Source: Paracoccaceae bacterium (lineage in GTDB: Bacteria; Pseudomonadota; Alphaproteobacteria; Rhodobacterales; Rhodobacteraceae). Taken from it: a stretch of DNA of 64,000 bases. Shown piece after piece: positions 44,819 through 54,150 of the stretch. The stretch lies in contig JAFIEO010000029.1 in the NCBI GenBank assembly GCA_020832445.1, forward strand, positions 186,001-250,000, written 5' to 3'. The number at the start of each line of letters is the position of its first letter. The first letter of the stretch is position 1. Position numbers and translations under genes: made by a program. The notes under the pieces were generated by a model. That model was not told where the DNA came from. It saw only the letters and a list, made by a program, of their open reading frames with translations, and ran no database searches.

Positions 44819-45889
44819 TCAAAGCGCAAGTGCAGTTTCATCCTCGGGCGAGAACAGGTGAACCAGCGTCGGATCAATCGTGACGCTTAGCGTCCCCGCA
44901 TCAACGCCCGCCAGACGATCAGCAGCGGCAATCATCAAATGTGGCTGGGTGTCGGTGCGAACATAGCTGGCAGACCCTGTGCGCTCCACACTCCGGACCG
45001 GAAGTGTCAGGGCGTTTGGTCCGTCACCGGGGATCAGATGTTCAGGGCGAAGCCCGACTGTCACGGCCTCTTGGGCCGGTCGGCGCCCCGCGATGGCCAG
45101 ACGCGGATTGTCGGGAAGATCAAGGATTACATGCGCGCCATCGCTGTCAATCCGGCCCGGCACAAAATTCATCGCGGGCGATCCGATGAAACCGGCCACG
45201 AACCGGTTGACGGGGCGGTCATACAGATCCAGCGGCGCACCCTGTTGTTCAATGACACCCGCGCGCAGCACCACAACATGATCGGCCATGGTCATGGCTT
45301 CGATCTGGTCATGGGTGACATAGACCGAAGTTGCGCCGATACGGTCGTGCAGCTTGCGGATCTCGGCGCGCATATGAACGCGCAAGGCGGCATCAAGGTT
45401 CGACAACGGCTCGTCAAACAAAAATGCCTGCGGTTCGCGCATGATGGCGCGGCCCATGGCAACGCGCTGGCGCTGGCCGCCGGACAATTCGCGCGGATAG
45501 CGGTCCATCAGCGCCTCAAGTCCGGTGATTTTGGCAATCTCTTCTGCGCGGGCGCGCGCTTTCGCACGGCTTATACCCCTGATCCGCATGGAATACATCA
45601 TGTTCCCCGCCACGGTCTTGTGTGGGTAAAGCGCATAGGACTGGAACACCATGGCCAGATCGCGGGCGCGGGGCGGCGCGGACGACACATCCTTGCCCGC
45701 AATGCGGATCGCGCCGGATGTTATGGTTTCCAGCCCTGCGATGGTGCGCAGCAGGGTTGACTTGCCGCACCCCGAAGGCCCGACCAACGCCACGAACTGC
45801 CCCTGCGGGATGCGCAGATCGATGTGTTTCAGCGCGTGATAGGCCCCGTAATGCTTGTCGACCCCGTCGATTTCGATTTGCATGTTCAT
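44819..45889 (-). CDS. Sugar ABC transporter ATPase (MalK/UgpC type)
   Basis: A 356-residue ATPase: Walker A GPSGCGKST at residues 38-46, signature LSGGQRQRVAMGRAIMREP near 135, Walker B AFLFDEPLSNLDAALR near 155, and a C-terminal regulatory TOBE/MalK domain (VGLRPEHLIPGDG). Translation is coupled to the MalG-type permease by a four-base overlap. It is the last gene of a six-gene minus-strand operon under a LacI regulator. Confidence 0.92.
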   Translation of the reverse strand: MNMQIEIDGVDKHYGAYHALKHIDLRIPQGQFVALVGPSGCGKSTLLRTIAGLETITSGAIRIAGKDVSSAPPRARDLAMVFQSYALYPHKTVAGNMMYSMRIRGISRAKARARAEEIAKITGLEALMDRYPRELSGGQRQRVAMGRAIMREPQAFLFDEPLSNLDAALRVHMRAEIRKLHDRIGATSVYVTHDQIEAMTMADHVVVLRAGVIEQQGAPLDLYDRPVNRFVAGFIGSPAMNFVPGRIDSDGAHVILDLPDNPRLAIAGRRPAQEAVTVGLRPEHLIPGDGPNALTLPVRSVERTGSASYVRTDTQPHLMIAAADRLAGVDAGTLSVTIDPTLVHLFSPEDETALAL

Positions 45890-46716
45890 TTTAGCGCTCC
45901 CGAAGTCAGCCCGCTGACGATCTGGCGTTGCAGAAAGACAAAGAAAAGAATGATCGGCGTGACATAGATGGCCGCATAGGTCATCACGCCCTGCCAGTCA
46001 GACGTGTTGGGGCCCATGAAACTTTGCAGGCCGACAGTGGCAGGCTGCAAGGCGCGCGACTGGATCAGACTGCGCGAATAGACATATTCGCCAAGGCTTT
46101 GCAAAAAGATCAGAAGCGCGGCGACCAGAATGCCATTGCGCGCCAGCGGCACATTGATCGAAAAGAACGCGCCGATCCGGCTGTTGCCTTCGACCAGTGC
46201 CGATTCCTCCAACTCTCTCGGCACTTGTGCGAAGGTGGCGCGCGTCAGCACAACATAGAAGGGCAGCACTTTTGCCGCTTGCGCAAGGATCACGCTGGTG
46301 CGGGGGTAATCCAGCAGGCCAATCTGGCTGAACGACACAAAGATCGGCGTAATCATCAGCGATGACGGCAGAACCTGCATCATCAGGATGGAAAACAGCG
46401 CAACATCCATCCAGCGCGACCGCACCCGTGCCAGCGCATAGCCGCAGCCGGTGCCCAGCACCACAACGATGGCGGTGACGCCCACAGCAATGATCGCGGA
46501 ATTCTTCAGATAGGTGCCCATGCGCATGCGCTGCCACACCTCGACCGCCGCAAAATCCGGGTTCGCGGGCCAGAAACTGGGTGGCCATGCCGTGATTTCG
46601 GTGCCCGTCTTCAGGGCGGTGACATACATCCAGTAAACCGGAAACATATAGGTTGCGACCATCGCAAGGGCGACAAACAACAAAGCGAACTGGGTTAATC
46701 TTTCATCACGCAGCAT
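45886..46716 (-). CDS. Sugar ABC permease, MalG type
   Basis: A 276-residue permease with six helices, first near MLRDERLTQFALLFVALAMV. The EAA loop is FAQVPRELEESALVEGNSRIG near residue 170, and the C-terminal end is LQRQIVSGLTSGALK, a common MalG signature. I use ATG 46716 because GAGG precedes it; a start at 46740 is possible but would overlap the upstream permease by 35 bp. At 46716 the overlap is 11 bp. Confidence 0.9.
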   Translation of the reverse strand: MLRDERLTQFALLFVALAMVATYMFPVYWMYVTALKTGTEITAWPPSFWPANPDFAAVEVWQRMRMGTYLKNSAIIAVGVTAIVVVLGTGCGYALARVRSRWMDVALFSILMMQVLPSSLMITPIFVSFSQIGLLDYPRTSVILAQAAKVLPFYVVLTRATFAQVPRELEESALVEGNSRIGAFFSINVPLARNGILVAALLIFLQSLGEYVYSRSLIQSRALQPATVGLQSFMGPNTSDWQGVMTYAAIYVTPIILFFVFLQRQIVSGLTSGALK

Positions 46717-47656
46717 GTTCGTGCCTCGTTGAGCGGACATAGATCGCGGCCACGCAGATCACCACAAGGATCATCAGAACCGACACTGCCGCCCCCTGCC
46801 CGATGCGATAATGCTGAAATGACAATTCCCACGACCAGTATTGCATCACGTTCGATCCGTTGGACGGGCCACCTTGTGTAAGGGCCGCGAACAGATCGAA
46901 TTGTTGCAGTGTAAAGATGATACCCAGCGATATAACCGCACCAAGCTGTGCGCGCATCAACGGCAGGGTGATGGTCAGGAACCGCCAGATGCGGCCCGCG
47001 CCATCCATTTCGGCGGCTTCGTAGACATCGTCGGGAATGGCGGCAAGCCCGACCGACAGCAGGATCATGTTGAACGGCACACCGACCCAGACATTGGCGA
47101 TGATCACCGAATAAAGCGCGATAGACGGGTCTGACAGCCAGAATATTTTATCAGATGTGATGCCCGTCGCTTGCAGCGCCCAGTTCATCACCCCGAAATC
47201 GCCTGCAAGGATCCAGCTCCAGACCCCGCCGACAACAAGGCCCGGCATGATCCAGCCTGCCAGAAAAAGGCCCCGCAACCATGTTGAACCCGGAAAGCGC
47301 TGCTGGAAATAAAGCGCCAGTCCAAAACCGATGGTCAGCTGCAACGCAACCGACAGTCCGACAAACACAGCCGTGTTGCGCACAATCGTGCCTGTCGCAC
47401 GCTGGCTTAGCACTGCCTTGTAATTGTCCAGCCCCACAAAGGGCCGGTCAAAGGACGCAATCGTAAACAGGTCGACCGACTGGAACGACATCACGACGTT
47501 ATAGACCAGCGGAAGCGCCGAAAAGGCGACAAGGAAACCCAGTGTCAGCCAGACAAGCACACGGTCCAACCCGCGGCCATCCCGAAAGGACGGGCCACTG
47601 GCCCTTATTGTGCCAACTGTCGGCATCGAGTCTGTGGTGGAAAGGGGAACCGTCAT
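46706..47656 (-). CDS. Sugar ABC permease, MalF type
   Basis: A 316-residue permease. After a 30-residue cytoplasmic N-terminus (Ser/Thr rich), six helices follow, first LVWLTLGFLVAFSALPLVYN. The EAA loop is IPDDVYEAAEMDGAGRIWRF near residue 215. Pairs with the MalG-type subunit. An 84-bp space with a hairpin separates it from the binding-protein gene upstream in the operon. Confidence 0.9.
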   Translation of the reverse strand: MTVPLSTTDSMPTVGTIRASGPSFRDGRGLDRVLVWLTLGFLVAFSALPLVYNVVMSFQSVDLFTIASFDRPFVGLDNYKAVLSQRATGTIVRNTAVFVGLSVALQLTIGFGLALYFQQRFPGSTWLRGLFLAGWIMPGLVVGGVWSWILAGDFGVMNWALQATGITSDKIFWLSDPSIALYSVIIANVWVGVPFNMILLSVGLAAIPDDVYEAAEMDGAGRIWRFLTITLPLMRAQLGAVISLGIIFTLQQFDLFAALTQGGPSNGSNVMQYWSWELSFQHYRIGQGAAVSVLMILVVICVAAIYVRSTRHEHAA

Positions 47657-47686
47657 GCGGTCATGGTCCTGCGCGCTGGGGAAGGA

Positions 47687-47725
47687 ACCGGCCGCCGCCC
47701 GCAGGGAGTGGGCGCGCAGCGGCCG
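47687..47725 (-). terminator. Intercistronic hairpin after sugar-binding-protein gene
   Basis: CCGGCCGC/GCGGCCGG outer stem with an inner GCCC/GGGC pair, between the binding-protein stop (47741) and the MalF-type start. Likely lowers permease expression relative to the binding protein. Confidence 0.55.
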
Positions 47726-47740
47726 GGCGATGCCGGCGTA

Positions 47741-48949
47741 TCAGTTGACTACATCCGAAATCGTTTCTTGTGCGTCAGCCAGCGCCTCGGCGGGCGATGC
47801 CTGTCCGGTCAGGGCAGACTGAATTGCGGTCTGGATCGCCTGACTGATCTGCGGCCAGTCCGGTGACGGTCCACGGTTGCGCGCATATTGCATCGACTCC
47901 TCGAACACGGCATAGGCTTCGGGGAAAATGGGGTCGGTCACGTCAACGGCACTTGCGGGCAGGTAGCCAAACTCGTTCCACACCCGGTCCATATTGTCAT
48001 ACAGAAATTCAAGGAACGCGAAGGCGGCCTCTGGCTGGTCCGAATTTGCAAGGATCACGTTGTCGCCCTCGCCCAGGGCAGACGCGCGCTCCGCGCCTTC
48101 GTGCGGCACCGGCAACAGTGCCACGCGCCAGTCGAAATCTGCCTCCGCGCTCATGCGGGGTATTTCCCATGGTCCGGAAATCGACATCGCGGCATTGCCG
48201 GAGTTGAACGTGCCGGTGCTGTCCCATTGACCACGGATAAGCGTATCGGGCGATGCAAGACGTTCATCAATAAAGGTTTTCCACAAAGCCAGCGCGCGCT
48301 CGGCCCCGTCAGTCGTCAGATTGTCATAATCGCCGCCCGCCATCTGGACCCAGGGCAGAAACTGAAACGTGCCTTCTTCTGATCCGACCGCCGAAAACGC
48401 AAGCCCATAGATATTTCGGGCGGGATTGGTCAGCACGGTGGCCGCTTCATACAATTCATCCCATGTCCGTGGCGGTGCGTCGGGGTCAAGGCCCGCATCC
48501 GTGAACATGTCGGCGTTGTAATAAAGCGCGATTGTGTTGGCGCCGCGCGGGATGCCATAGATCCCCCCCTCATAGGTCACGGATGCCAGTGGCCCGGGGA
48601 ATATATCGTCGGCATTGACGATGTCGGACGCCTCGATATGGGGGGTCAGATCCAGCAGCAACCCGCGCGATGCGAACAACGCAATTTCCGGGTTGTCGAT
48701 ATAGGTGATATCGGGCGCACTGCCGGTCGAGATGGCGCGCGCCAGATCGTTGACCATATCGGGGAACTGCACTGTGCGCAGGTTGATTGTCACATGCGGG
48801 TTTTCGGCCATGTATTCTTCGGCCATGACGTAATGATACTCGCCCGGATCGTCGATTGTCCAAAGGTCAAGCTCGACCGGTTCTTGCGCAAATGCGGGGC
48901 TTGCGATTATCGCAGCGGTCCCGGCCAGAAGTACCCTGATAGTCCTCAT
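47741..48949 (-). CDS. Sugar ABC extracellular substrate-binding protein
   Basis: A 402-residue periplasmic receptor of family 1 (MalE/UgpB-like). Signal peptide IRVLLAGTAAIIASPAFA then QEPVELDLWTIDD. Family features: ISTGSAPDITYIDNPEIALF near residue 75, GGIYGIPRGANTIALYYNAD near 127, and PDIT. Gly/Trp-rich ligand loops suggest a carbohydrate. The operon's isomerase and oxidoreductase suggest a polyol or an inositol-like sugar. Confidence 0.9.
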   Translation of the reverse strand: MRTIRVLLAGTAAIIASPAFAQEPVELDLWTIDDPGEYHYVMAEEYMAENPHVTINLRTVQFPDMVNDLARAISTGSAPDITYIDNPEIALFASRGLLLDLTPHIEASDIVNADDIFPGPLASVTYEGGIYGIPRGANTIALYYNADMFTDAGLDPDAPPRTWDELYEAATVLTNPARNIYGLAFSAVGSEEGTFQFLPWVQMAGGDYDNLTTDGAERALALWKTFIDERLASPDTLIRGQWDSTGTFNSGNAAMSISGPWEIPRMSAEADFDWRVALLPVPHEGAERASALGEGDNVILANSDQPEAAFAFLEFLYDNMDRVWNEFGYLPASAVDVTDPIFPEAYAVFEESMQYARNRGPSPDWPQISQAIQTAIQSALTGQASPAEALADAQETISDVVN

Positions 48950-48996
48950 CGCTGTCTCCTCCTTGGTTGGGGTGGTCTGGGCATGCCCGTCTCTCC

Positions 48997-49941
48997 TCAG
49001 ACGGGCTTGGCCAGGGACGGATCGCCGCCCTCGTAGGTTCCGGTGGCAGGAACATGGATCAGCCCGCCACGGGCATGTTTCAGGTGGTTAAGGGCCGCCA
49101 CTTGGCCCGTCATCTCCAGTTCATCGCGGTAGACGGGGTCGTGCCAGCCTTCGATGTCGATGGACCCGGCATAGCCTGCCAGCCGCAATTCGCTGATGAT
49201 GTCTGTCCAGTTGCTGTCGCCGAAACCGGGTGTGCGCATCCACACAAAGGGTTCGCGCCCGAAGATGCCGTGTTCGCGGATCACCTCCCAGCGGATGGTC
49301 GCGTCCTTGCCATGAACATGAAATATCTTGCCGGCCCATTTGCGGATCTGTGGCAGCGGGTCGATCAGATACACCATCTGGTGGCATGGTTCCCATTCCA
49401 GCCCGACATTGTCGTCGGGGGTTTCGTTAAATATCAACTCCCACGCGTCGGGGTTATGGGCGATGTTCCAGTCGCCCGTTTGCCAGTTGCCATCCATCGC
49501 GCAGTTTTCAAACGCAATCCGAACGCCCTTGTCGGCGGCCCGTTTCGCCAGTTCGGACCAGACCTGTTTGTAGCGCGGCAGGCTGTCGGTCAGCGGCTTG
49601 CCCCTGATCCGGCCGGTAAACCCCGCAATGCAGGTCGCGCCGAAATGATGTGCGTTATCGATGCAATTCTTCCAGCCTTGCAGGGTTTCAAGGTCCATCG
49701 CCTGTTCTTCCAGCGGGTTTCCGAACATGCCCAAAGTGGACATGGTAATGTCACGGTCGCCGATCGCGTCACGGCACCGTTTGCCCAATTCGGCAAGGTT
49801 CTGGCCTTTTGTCGTTTGCCAGAAAAACGGCTCGAAACTCTCGAAGCCCATATCGGCAATCTCGTTGATACGGGCGGCGGCATGGCCTTCGGTGGCCTGT
49901 ATCATCGTGCCGATACGAATTGTTTTCAGCGGGTCAGTCAT
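48997..49941 (-). CDS. Sugar phosphate isomerase/epimerase (TIM barrel, AP endonuclease 2 fold)
   Basis: A 314-residue enzyme of the xylose-isomerase-like TIM barrel family. Metal-ligand positions appear in GLEWEPCHQMVYLID near residue 175, FHVHGKDATIRWE near 205, and SIDIEGWHDPVY near 265. It probably isomerises or dehydrates the keto sugar made by the adjacent Gfo/Idh enzyme, as in inosose or related pathways. Lies 11 bp after the Gfo/Idh gene. Exact substrate unknown. Confidence 0.87.
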   Translation of the reverse strand: MTDPLKTIRIGTMIQATEGHAAARINEIADMGFESFEPFFWQTTKGQNLAELGKRCRDAIGDRDITMSTLGMFGNPLEEQAMDLETLQGWKNCIDNAHHFGATCIAGFTGRIRGKPLTDSLPRYKQVWSELAKRAADKGVRIAFENCAMDGNWQTGDWNIAHNPDAWELIFNETPDDNVGLEWEPCHQMVYLIDPLPQIRKWAGKIFHVHGKDATIRWEVIREHGIFGREPFVWMRTPGFGDSNWTDIISELRLAGYAGSIDIEGWHDPVYRDELEMTGQVAALNHLKHARGGLIHVPATGTYEGGDPSLAKPV

Positions 49942-49952
49942 GGAATGGCCTT

Positions 49953-50984
49953 TCAGATGTCGGAAAGTGAGACGCGCTGCCCAAGCTGCGCGCTTTTTAT
50001 TGCGGCAAGCACCATGGCAAGGCTTTTGATATTATCGCTGCCGCAGGTCAGCGGCGCGGTGCCGTTCTGCACGGCAGTCACGAAATCAGCCAGAACACCG
50101 GCATGGCCTTGGGTCAGTGGTGTTGCCAGCGGCGGCACGTCGACGGCACGCAAGGGGCGCAGGAAACCCTGATCCCCGTCAACAACATTTGCGGTGAAGC
50201 CGTCATTCCCGTCCCACAGCAGCGTGCCTTTCGTGCCGACAATCCGCCATGACGCTTCCCACGCTGTATTCGCGCCTTCGGCGGCCCAGCTGCCGCGATA
50301 GGTCATCGCAATCCCGTCTGTCATGTCAAACAGCGCATCGGCGGCAGCCCCATGCGCATACCATGACCCTTTCGGATTGGTTTCGCGGCAATAGACTGCC
50401 GTGGCATCCTGCCCCGAAACAAACCGGGCCGCATCAAATGTGTGGATTGCCATGTCCAGCAACAGCACATTGCGCATCTGTTCCCTGAAACCGCCAAAAT
50501 GCGCCCCAAGGAAGAAGTCGCAATGCACAGCCGTCACCGCGCCCAGACTGCCAGAGTCGATAAACGCACGGGCACGCCGGATGCCCGGCAACCAACGGCG
50601 GTTCTGGACAATCGCGTGACGGCGGCCTGCACCGGATGCAAGCGCGATCAAGCGCCTGGCACCGTCCAGTGTCTCAGCCATGGGTTTTTCAGACAGCACA
50701 TGGCAGCCGTGGCGCAGGGACATTTCCACCACCTCGGCGCGTGCAGGTGGCACGACGATGTCAAACACCAGATCGGGCTGTTGTGCCGACAACATCGCGT
50801 TCAGGTCATGGCCGGTCTGTGCATCCGTCCAGCCGAATTCGTCAGCACGCGCCCTTGCGGCACTTTCATCCAGATCAACAAAGCCTGTCATGCGGATATT
50901 CTGCGCCAGAAAAGGCGTGTCCCGCAGGGCCTGAAGCCAGCCTTTAGACATAGCTCCGCACCCCACCATAACGGCGGTTAACAT
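49953..50984 (-). CDS. Gfo/Idh/MocA family oxidoreductase
   Basis: A 343-residue NAD(P)-dependent dehydrogenase. Rossmann start LTAVMVGCGAMSKGWLQAL, the EKP motif in VLSEKPMAETLDGARR near residue 97, and the C-terminal beta domain with the MAIHTFDAARFVSGQ catalytic region near 178. It oxidises a sugar or cyclitol hydroxyl. First gene of the minus-strand sugar operon, its ATG 39 bp from the LacI-controlled promoter region, which implies direct repression. Confidence 0.9.
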   Translation of the reverse strand: MLTAVMVGCGAMSKGWLQALRDTPFLAQNIRMTGFVDLDESAARARADEFGWTDAQTGHDLNAMLSAQQPDLVFDIVVPPARAEVVEMSLRHGCHVLSEKPMAETLDGARRLIALASGAGRRHAIVQNRRWLPGIRRARAFIDSGSLGAVTAVHCDFFLGAHFGGFREQMRNVLLLDMAIHTFDAARFVSGQDATAVYCRETNPKGSWYAHGAAADALFDMTDGIAMTYRGSWAAEGANTAWEASWRIVGTKGTLLWDGNDGFTANVVDGDQGFLRPLRAVDVPPLATPLTQGHAGVLADFVTAVQNGTAPLTCGSDNIKSLAMVLAAIKSAQLGQRVSLSDI

Positions 50985-51034
50985 ACTGTTCCTCCTACCA
51001 GAATGCGCGCAGGCTCCTCCCCCCGCGCATCACC

Positions 51035-51097
51035 GTAAACGTTTACAACGATAGGCGCGCCACGGAATGCTTGTCAACCGGTTTCGTAAACGTTTAC
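51035..51097. promoter_or_regulatory. Two LacI-family operators
   Basis: The perfect palindrome GTAAACGTTTAC occurs at 51035-51046 and 51086-51097, centres 51 bp apart, in the 167-bp divergent region between the sugar operon and the LacI gene. The central CG with flanking A/T runs is typical of LacI/GalR sites. Near-integral helical spacing would allow a looped repressor dimer. Confidence 0.85.
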
Positions 51098-51151
51098 AAT
51101 CGTTGAATAATGGCGCGCCGGACGTGCCGCGACAGAACAGGATAAAACAAA

Positions 51152-52177
51152 ATGACGGGAATCAGGGCTTTGGCCGACCGGTTGAACATTTCGATCGGTA
51201 CGGTGTCACGCGCATTGAATGACAAGCCCGGCGTGAACCCCGAAACCCGCGCACGCGTTCTGAAAATGGCGCAGGAAATCGGCTATGTGGCGAATGCAGC
51301 AGGCCGCAACCTGCGCAAGGGGCGCACAAATACAATCGGGCTTATGATTGGCACAGGTCCGACAGCCTTGGGGGGGGATAACTTCTTCATGGCAGTGACC
51401 GATGCCATGCAGCGCGTCTTGCTGGAAGACGGGATTGATCTTGTGCTTTTGCCGGTCCACCGTGCCATGGACCCTGTCGCGTTTTTGCACCGGACCCTGC
51501 AACGCGGATCATTGGATGGTGTCATTCTGACGGCCACGCAAGTCGATGATCCGCGCATCGCCCTGATGGCGCGCTCGTCGCTGCCATTCATGACACTGGG
51601 GCGCTCTCGGACACCGGGAAATTACTTGTGGATGGATCTGGATTTCGAAGAAGGGGCACGACATTCCGTAATGCGCCTGGCGGAACTGGGGCACCGCCGT
51701 ATTGCCGTCTGTGTCCCGACGGGGGATTCAAATCTTGCGGAGCTTTATCGTGACAGCTGGCGCGCCACGATGGGGGCGCTTGGTTTGCCGGTGACCGATG
51801 ATCTTAGCTTCGTCGATGACGGAAGCGAGGATGGCGGCGCGCGTGTCGCCGCGCGCCTGCTTGCCCAAGAAAACCGCCCCACTGCCATCCTTATGTGTTC
51901 CGAACCAATGACCAGCGGGTTCTATGGCGGGTTACTGGGTGCAGGCGCGCGGCCGGGCGCTGATGTGTCCGTGGTAGGGTTTCGTCAAAGCCCGTTGCTA
52001 CGTCACCTTGCGCCGCCGATCACCTGCTTTGACATGTGCCTAAAAACCCTTGGGCAAGACATGGCGTCTGCCATTCTGGCGCTGACCTACGGCACCGGCG
52101 GGCAAACACCGCCGAGATCTGGTCTTGTTGCTATGGACTATGTTGAAACGCCATCGGTGCAGGCGATCAAGGCGTAA
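51152..52177 (+). CDS. LacI-family transcriptional regulator
   Basis: A 341-residue repressor. HTH plus hinge: IRALADRLNISIGTVSRALN (residues 3-22), then DKPGVNPETRARVLKMAQEI and the minor-groove hinge helix NAAGRNLRKGRTNTIGLMI. The ligand domain is of the sugar-binding-protein type (LVMGRS-like LGRSRTPGNYLWMDLDFEEG near 160). Divergent from the six-gene sugar operon, with two operators between. Likely induced by the imported sugar. Confidence 0.92.
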   Translation: MTGIRALADRLNISIGTVSRALNDKPGVNPETRARVLKMAQEIGYVANAAGRNLRKGRTNTIGLMIGTGPTALGGDNFFMAVTDAMQRVLLEDGIDLVLLPVHRAMDPVAFLHRTLQRGSLDGVILTATQVDDPRIALMARSSLPFMTLGRSRTPGNYLWMDLDFEEGARHSVMRLAELGHRRIAVCVPTGDSNLAELYRDSWRATMGALGLPVTDDLSFVDDGSEDGGARVAARLLAQENRPTAILMCSEPMTSGFYGGLLGAGARPGADVSVVGFRQSPLLRHLAPPITCFDMCLKTLGQDMASAILALTYGTGGQTPPRSGLVAMDYVETPSVQAIKA

Positions 52178-52201
52178 GCTACATGATCGCAACGCTGACG
52201 A

Positions 52202-52219
52202 TGCCGCCCGCGGGCGGCA
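52202..52219 (+). terminator. Perfect GC palindrome after LacI gene
   Basis: TGCCGCCCGCGGGCGGCA, an 18-bp perfect palindrome 25 bp after the LacI stop. It can form a 7-bp stem with a four-base loop. Likely terminator for the LacI transcript, no T tract. Confidence 0.55.
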
Positions 52220-52330
52220 CAGCAGAAACTTCGGCGCAGTTTCAAGCGGTTGTTTCAATGCCATGAATCCCCCACAGGGCCATGGCTACAAGCCTACTGG
52301 ACGCAAGCCGTTTGGAATCACAATCTTATA

Positions 52331-52356
52331 TGCGCAAAATATTGTCATTTTGCGCA
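52331..52356. repeat. 26-bp dyad, left copy flanking repABC
   Basis: TGCGCAAAAT, six bases, ATTTTGCGCA: a perfect 10-bp inverted repeat. A related element at 57099-57124 matches it at 20 of 26 positions with identical spacing. Possibly a binding site for a plasmid-encoded protein such as RepA. Confidence 0.7.
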
Positions 52357-52676
52357 CTACCAAAGCACATCGCATCAGCCCATATTGCGGCGCCCTGCCC
52401 CGGTTACTGTCACTGAAATCGCCATCAGGTCCACAAATACATCTTGCACTGGCCCGTCGCCATTATCCGTAAACGGGTAGAAAGACGGGATTTGCACCAT
52501 GAGTAACGGAATCGGTCACCAAACCGTCCACAATTCGTCCAAAGCGAGTGGTCCATGAAAGAATCAACCACGCCGCGACAAAATTCAAACATGTGCTTAA
52601 GCAGCCGTGAATAGCGTTACTGGCACAGGATGTGCAAAATCAGTGGGATATTCCTCTTTTGTCCAACCGCAATTTC

Positions 52677-52685
52677 TGTGGATAA
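52677..52685 (-). promoter_or_regulatory. Consensus DnaA box
   Basis: TTATCCACA on the minus strand, next to the AT-rich stretch 52686-52735. A single perfect match in an otherwise GC-rich replicon is suggestive but not conclusive. Confidence 0.5.
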
Positions 52686-52947
52686 CTTTACTACGATATA
52701 GTTTATTATTTACAATGGCTTATAAACTCAACCTAAAGCTTCCTCTTAACGTTACTGCGTCATGTGGTAGGATCATGTTGCAAATACGCAAGATGCACAG
52801 CGATAATTTTCCTTGAGTTTCCCTGCATCTGCCTGCATACCTGTAACGCGAAAAGAATGAATAATGCATCCTTCGCGTTTCTTGCAACCCAACGGAGCAG
52901 ATTGGAGCGAGTAACGCAGATAGAGCAGTAAAATCGGGCGGGCAAAG

Positions 52948-54150
52948 ATGCAACCAGTGCTGCATGACAAGCTTAGGGAAGATGCAAACAGGCTCTCCGA
53001 GGCGCTTGAGCATATGTCGAAACTCTTCCTTGCACCCAAGGAAGAAAAAACCTTGCGAAGCTTCACAACCGCCGAGGTCGCGGAACTGTTGCGCGTAAGC
53101 GATGGCTACCTGCGCAAGGCGCATTTCGACGACCGCATTCCCGAGGTCGAACAAGGGCTGAACAACAAACGGCTTTATACCGCCGGGAACATCCTCGAAA
53201 TTCGCAAAATACTGGCACAAAATGCCAAGGATCAGTTCCAGTTTCTTCCGGGCAGACGCCCGGGCGACAAGCTGCAAATCTGGTCTACCGTCAACTTCAA
53301 AGGCGGGTCCAGCAAGACAACCACGACGGTTACGCTTGGCATGCGGCTGGCATTGCGCGGATATCGCGTTTGTCTGGTCGATGCCGATCCGCAGGCATCG
53401 CTGACAACCTTTTTCGGATACCAGCCAGAGCTGGATTTTCGGCATGGCGGAACATTGTATGACGCAATCCGCTACAATGACGGGGACACATCGCGCCGCC
53501 CCATCACGGATGTTTTGCGCAAAACCTACTTCCCCAATCTGGATATTGTTCCCGGCGGGATCATGCTTTCAGAGTTCGAGACCGAAACCCCCACGGCATT
53601 AAGCCGCGGCGAGCAGCCTGTATTCTTCAACCGGATCAGGGATTCCCTGCGGCAGGTCGAAGATGACTACGATATTGTCCTGATCGATTGCCCGCCACAA
53701 CTGGGCTACCTGACGATGGCCGCTGTTTGTGCATCGACATCTCTGCTGATGACAATTATTCCCGAACGCGTGGATTTGGCATCCGCAAGCCAGTTCCTGA
53801 CAATGGCGTCAGGTGTGCTGGAGGTGTTGCATTCCAACGGCGGAATCGGATCATACGATAATTTTGCCTATCTGCTTACACGTTTTGACACAGCGATCAG
53901 CACGCAGCAGGACCTGGCGGAGTGGATACGGCAACTGCTTGGGGACAGCGTGATCAGGACCCCGTTTGTCAAATCTTCTGCCGTCAGCGAGGCCGGGCTT
54001 TCGCAGAAAACCATATTCGAGGTTGATCTGGCCGGAACCAAGAACCGCAAAACCTATGATCGCGCGTTGGAATCCGTGATCAGTTTTTCTGACGATATCG
54101 AAAAGATGATCCAAAGCGCGTGGGGTCGAGGGGGCACCGATGAAACGTGA
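52948..54150 (+). CDS. repA: Plasmid partitioning protein RepA (ParA-type ATPase)
   Basis: A 400-residue ParA of the repABC class; ATP-driven segregation and repression of its own operon. N-terminal HTH-like region (FTTAEVAELLRVSDGYLRKA near residues 39-58) then deviant Walker A NFKGGSSKTTTT near 116-127, DADPQASLT near 145, and IDCPPQLGY near 250. Length and N-terminal extension match RepA rather than chromosomal ParA. It overlaps repB by 11 bp. Start has no strong Shine-Dalgarno. The upstream region holds a DnaA box and a dyad that may be its operator. Confidence 0.95.
   Translation: MQPVLHDKLREDANRLSEALEHMSKLFLAPKEEKTLRSFTTAEVAELLRVSDGYLRKAHFDDRIPEVEQGLNNKRLYTAGNILEIRKILAQNAKDQFQFLPGRRPGDKLQIWSTVNFKGGSSKTTTTVTLGMRLALRGYRVCLVDADPQASLTTFFGYQPELDFRHGGTLYDAIRYNDGDTSRRPITDVLRKTYFPNLDIVPGGIMLSEFETETPTALSRGEQPVFFNRIRDSLRQVEDDYDIVLIDCPPQLGYLTMAAVCASTSLLMTIIPERVDLASASQFLTMASGVLEVLHSNGGIGSYDNFAYLLTRFDTAISTQQDLAEWIRQLLGDSVIRTPFVKSSAVSEAGLSQKTIFEVDLAGTKNRKTYDRALESVISFSDDIEKMIQSAWGRGGTDET

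Larger units (their letters stand above)
52220..52947. other. AT-richer intergenic region upstream of repA, with DnaA box
   Basis: 728 bp with no supported gene. Contents: a 10+10 bp dyad at 52331-52356; a half copy TGTGCAAAAT at 52631-52640; a perfect DnaA box TGTGGATAA (complement of TTATCCACA) at 52677-52685, followed by an AT-rich stretch (to about 52735); and CCTGCAT direct repeats at 52822-52828 and 52832-52838. It contains the repABC promoter. Whether it has origin activity is not known. Confidence 0.55.

Noticed and set aside
52125-52472. 115-codon frame spanning the LacI end and the following palindrome
   Set aside because: Starts inside the LacI gene, crosses a hairpin, and shows no domain.
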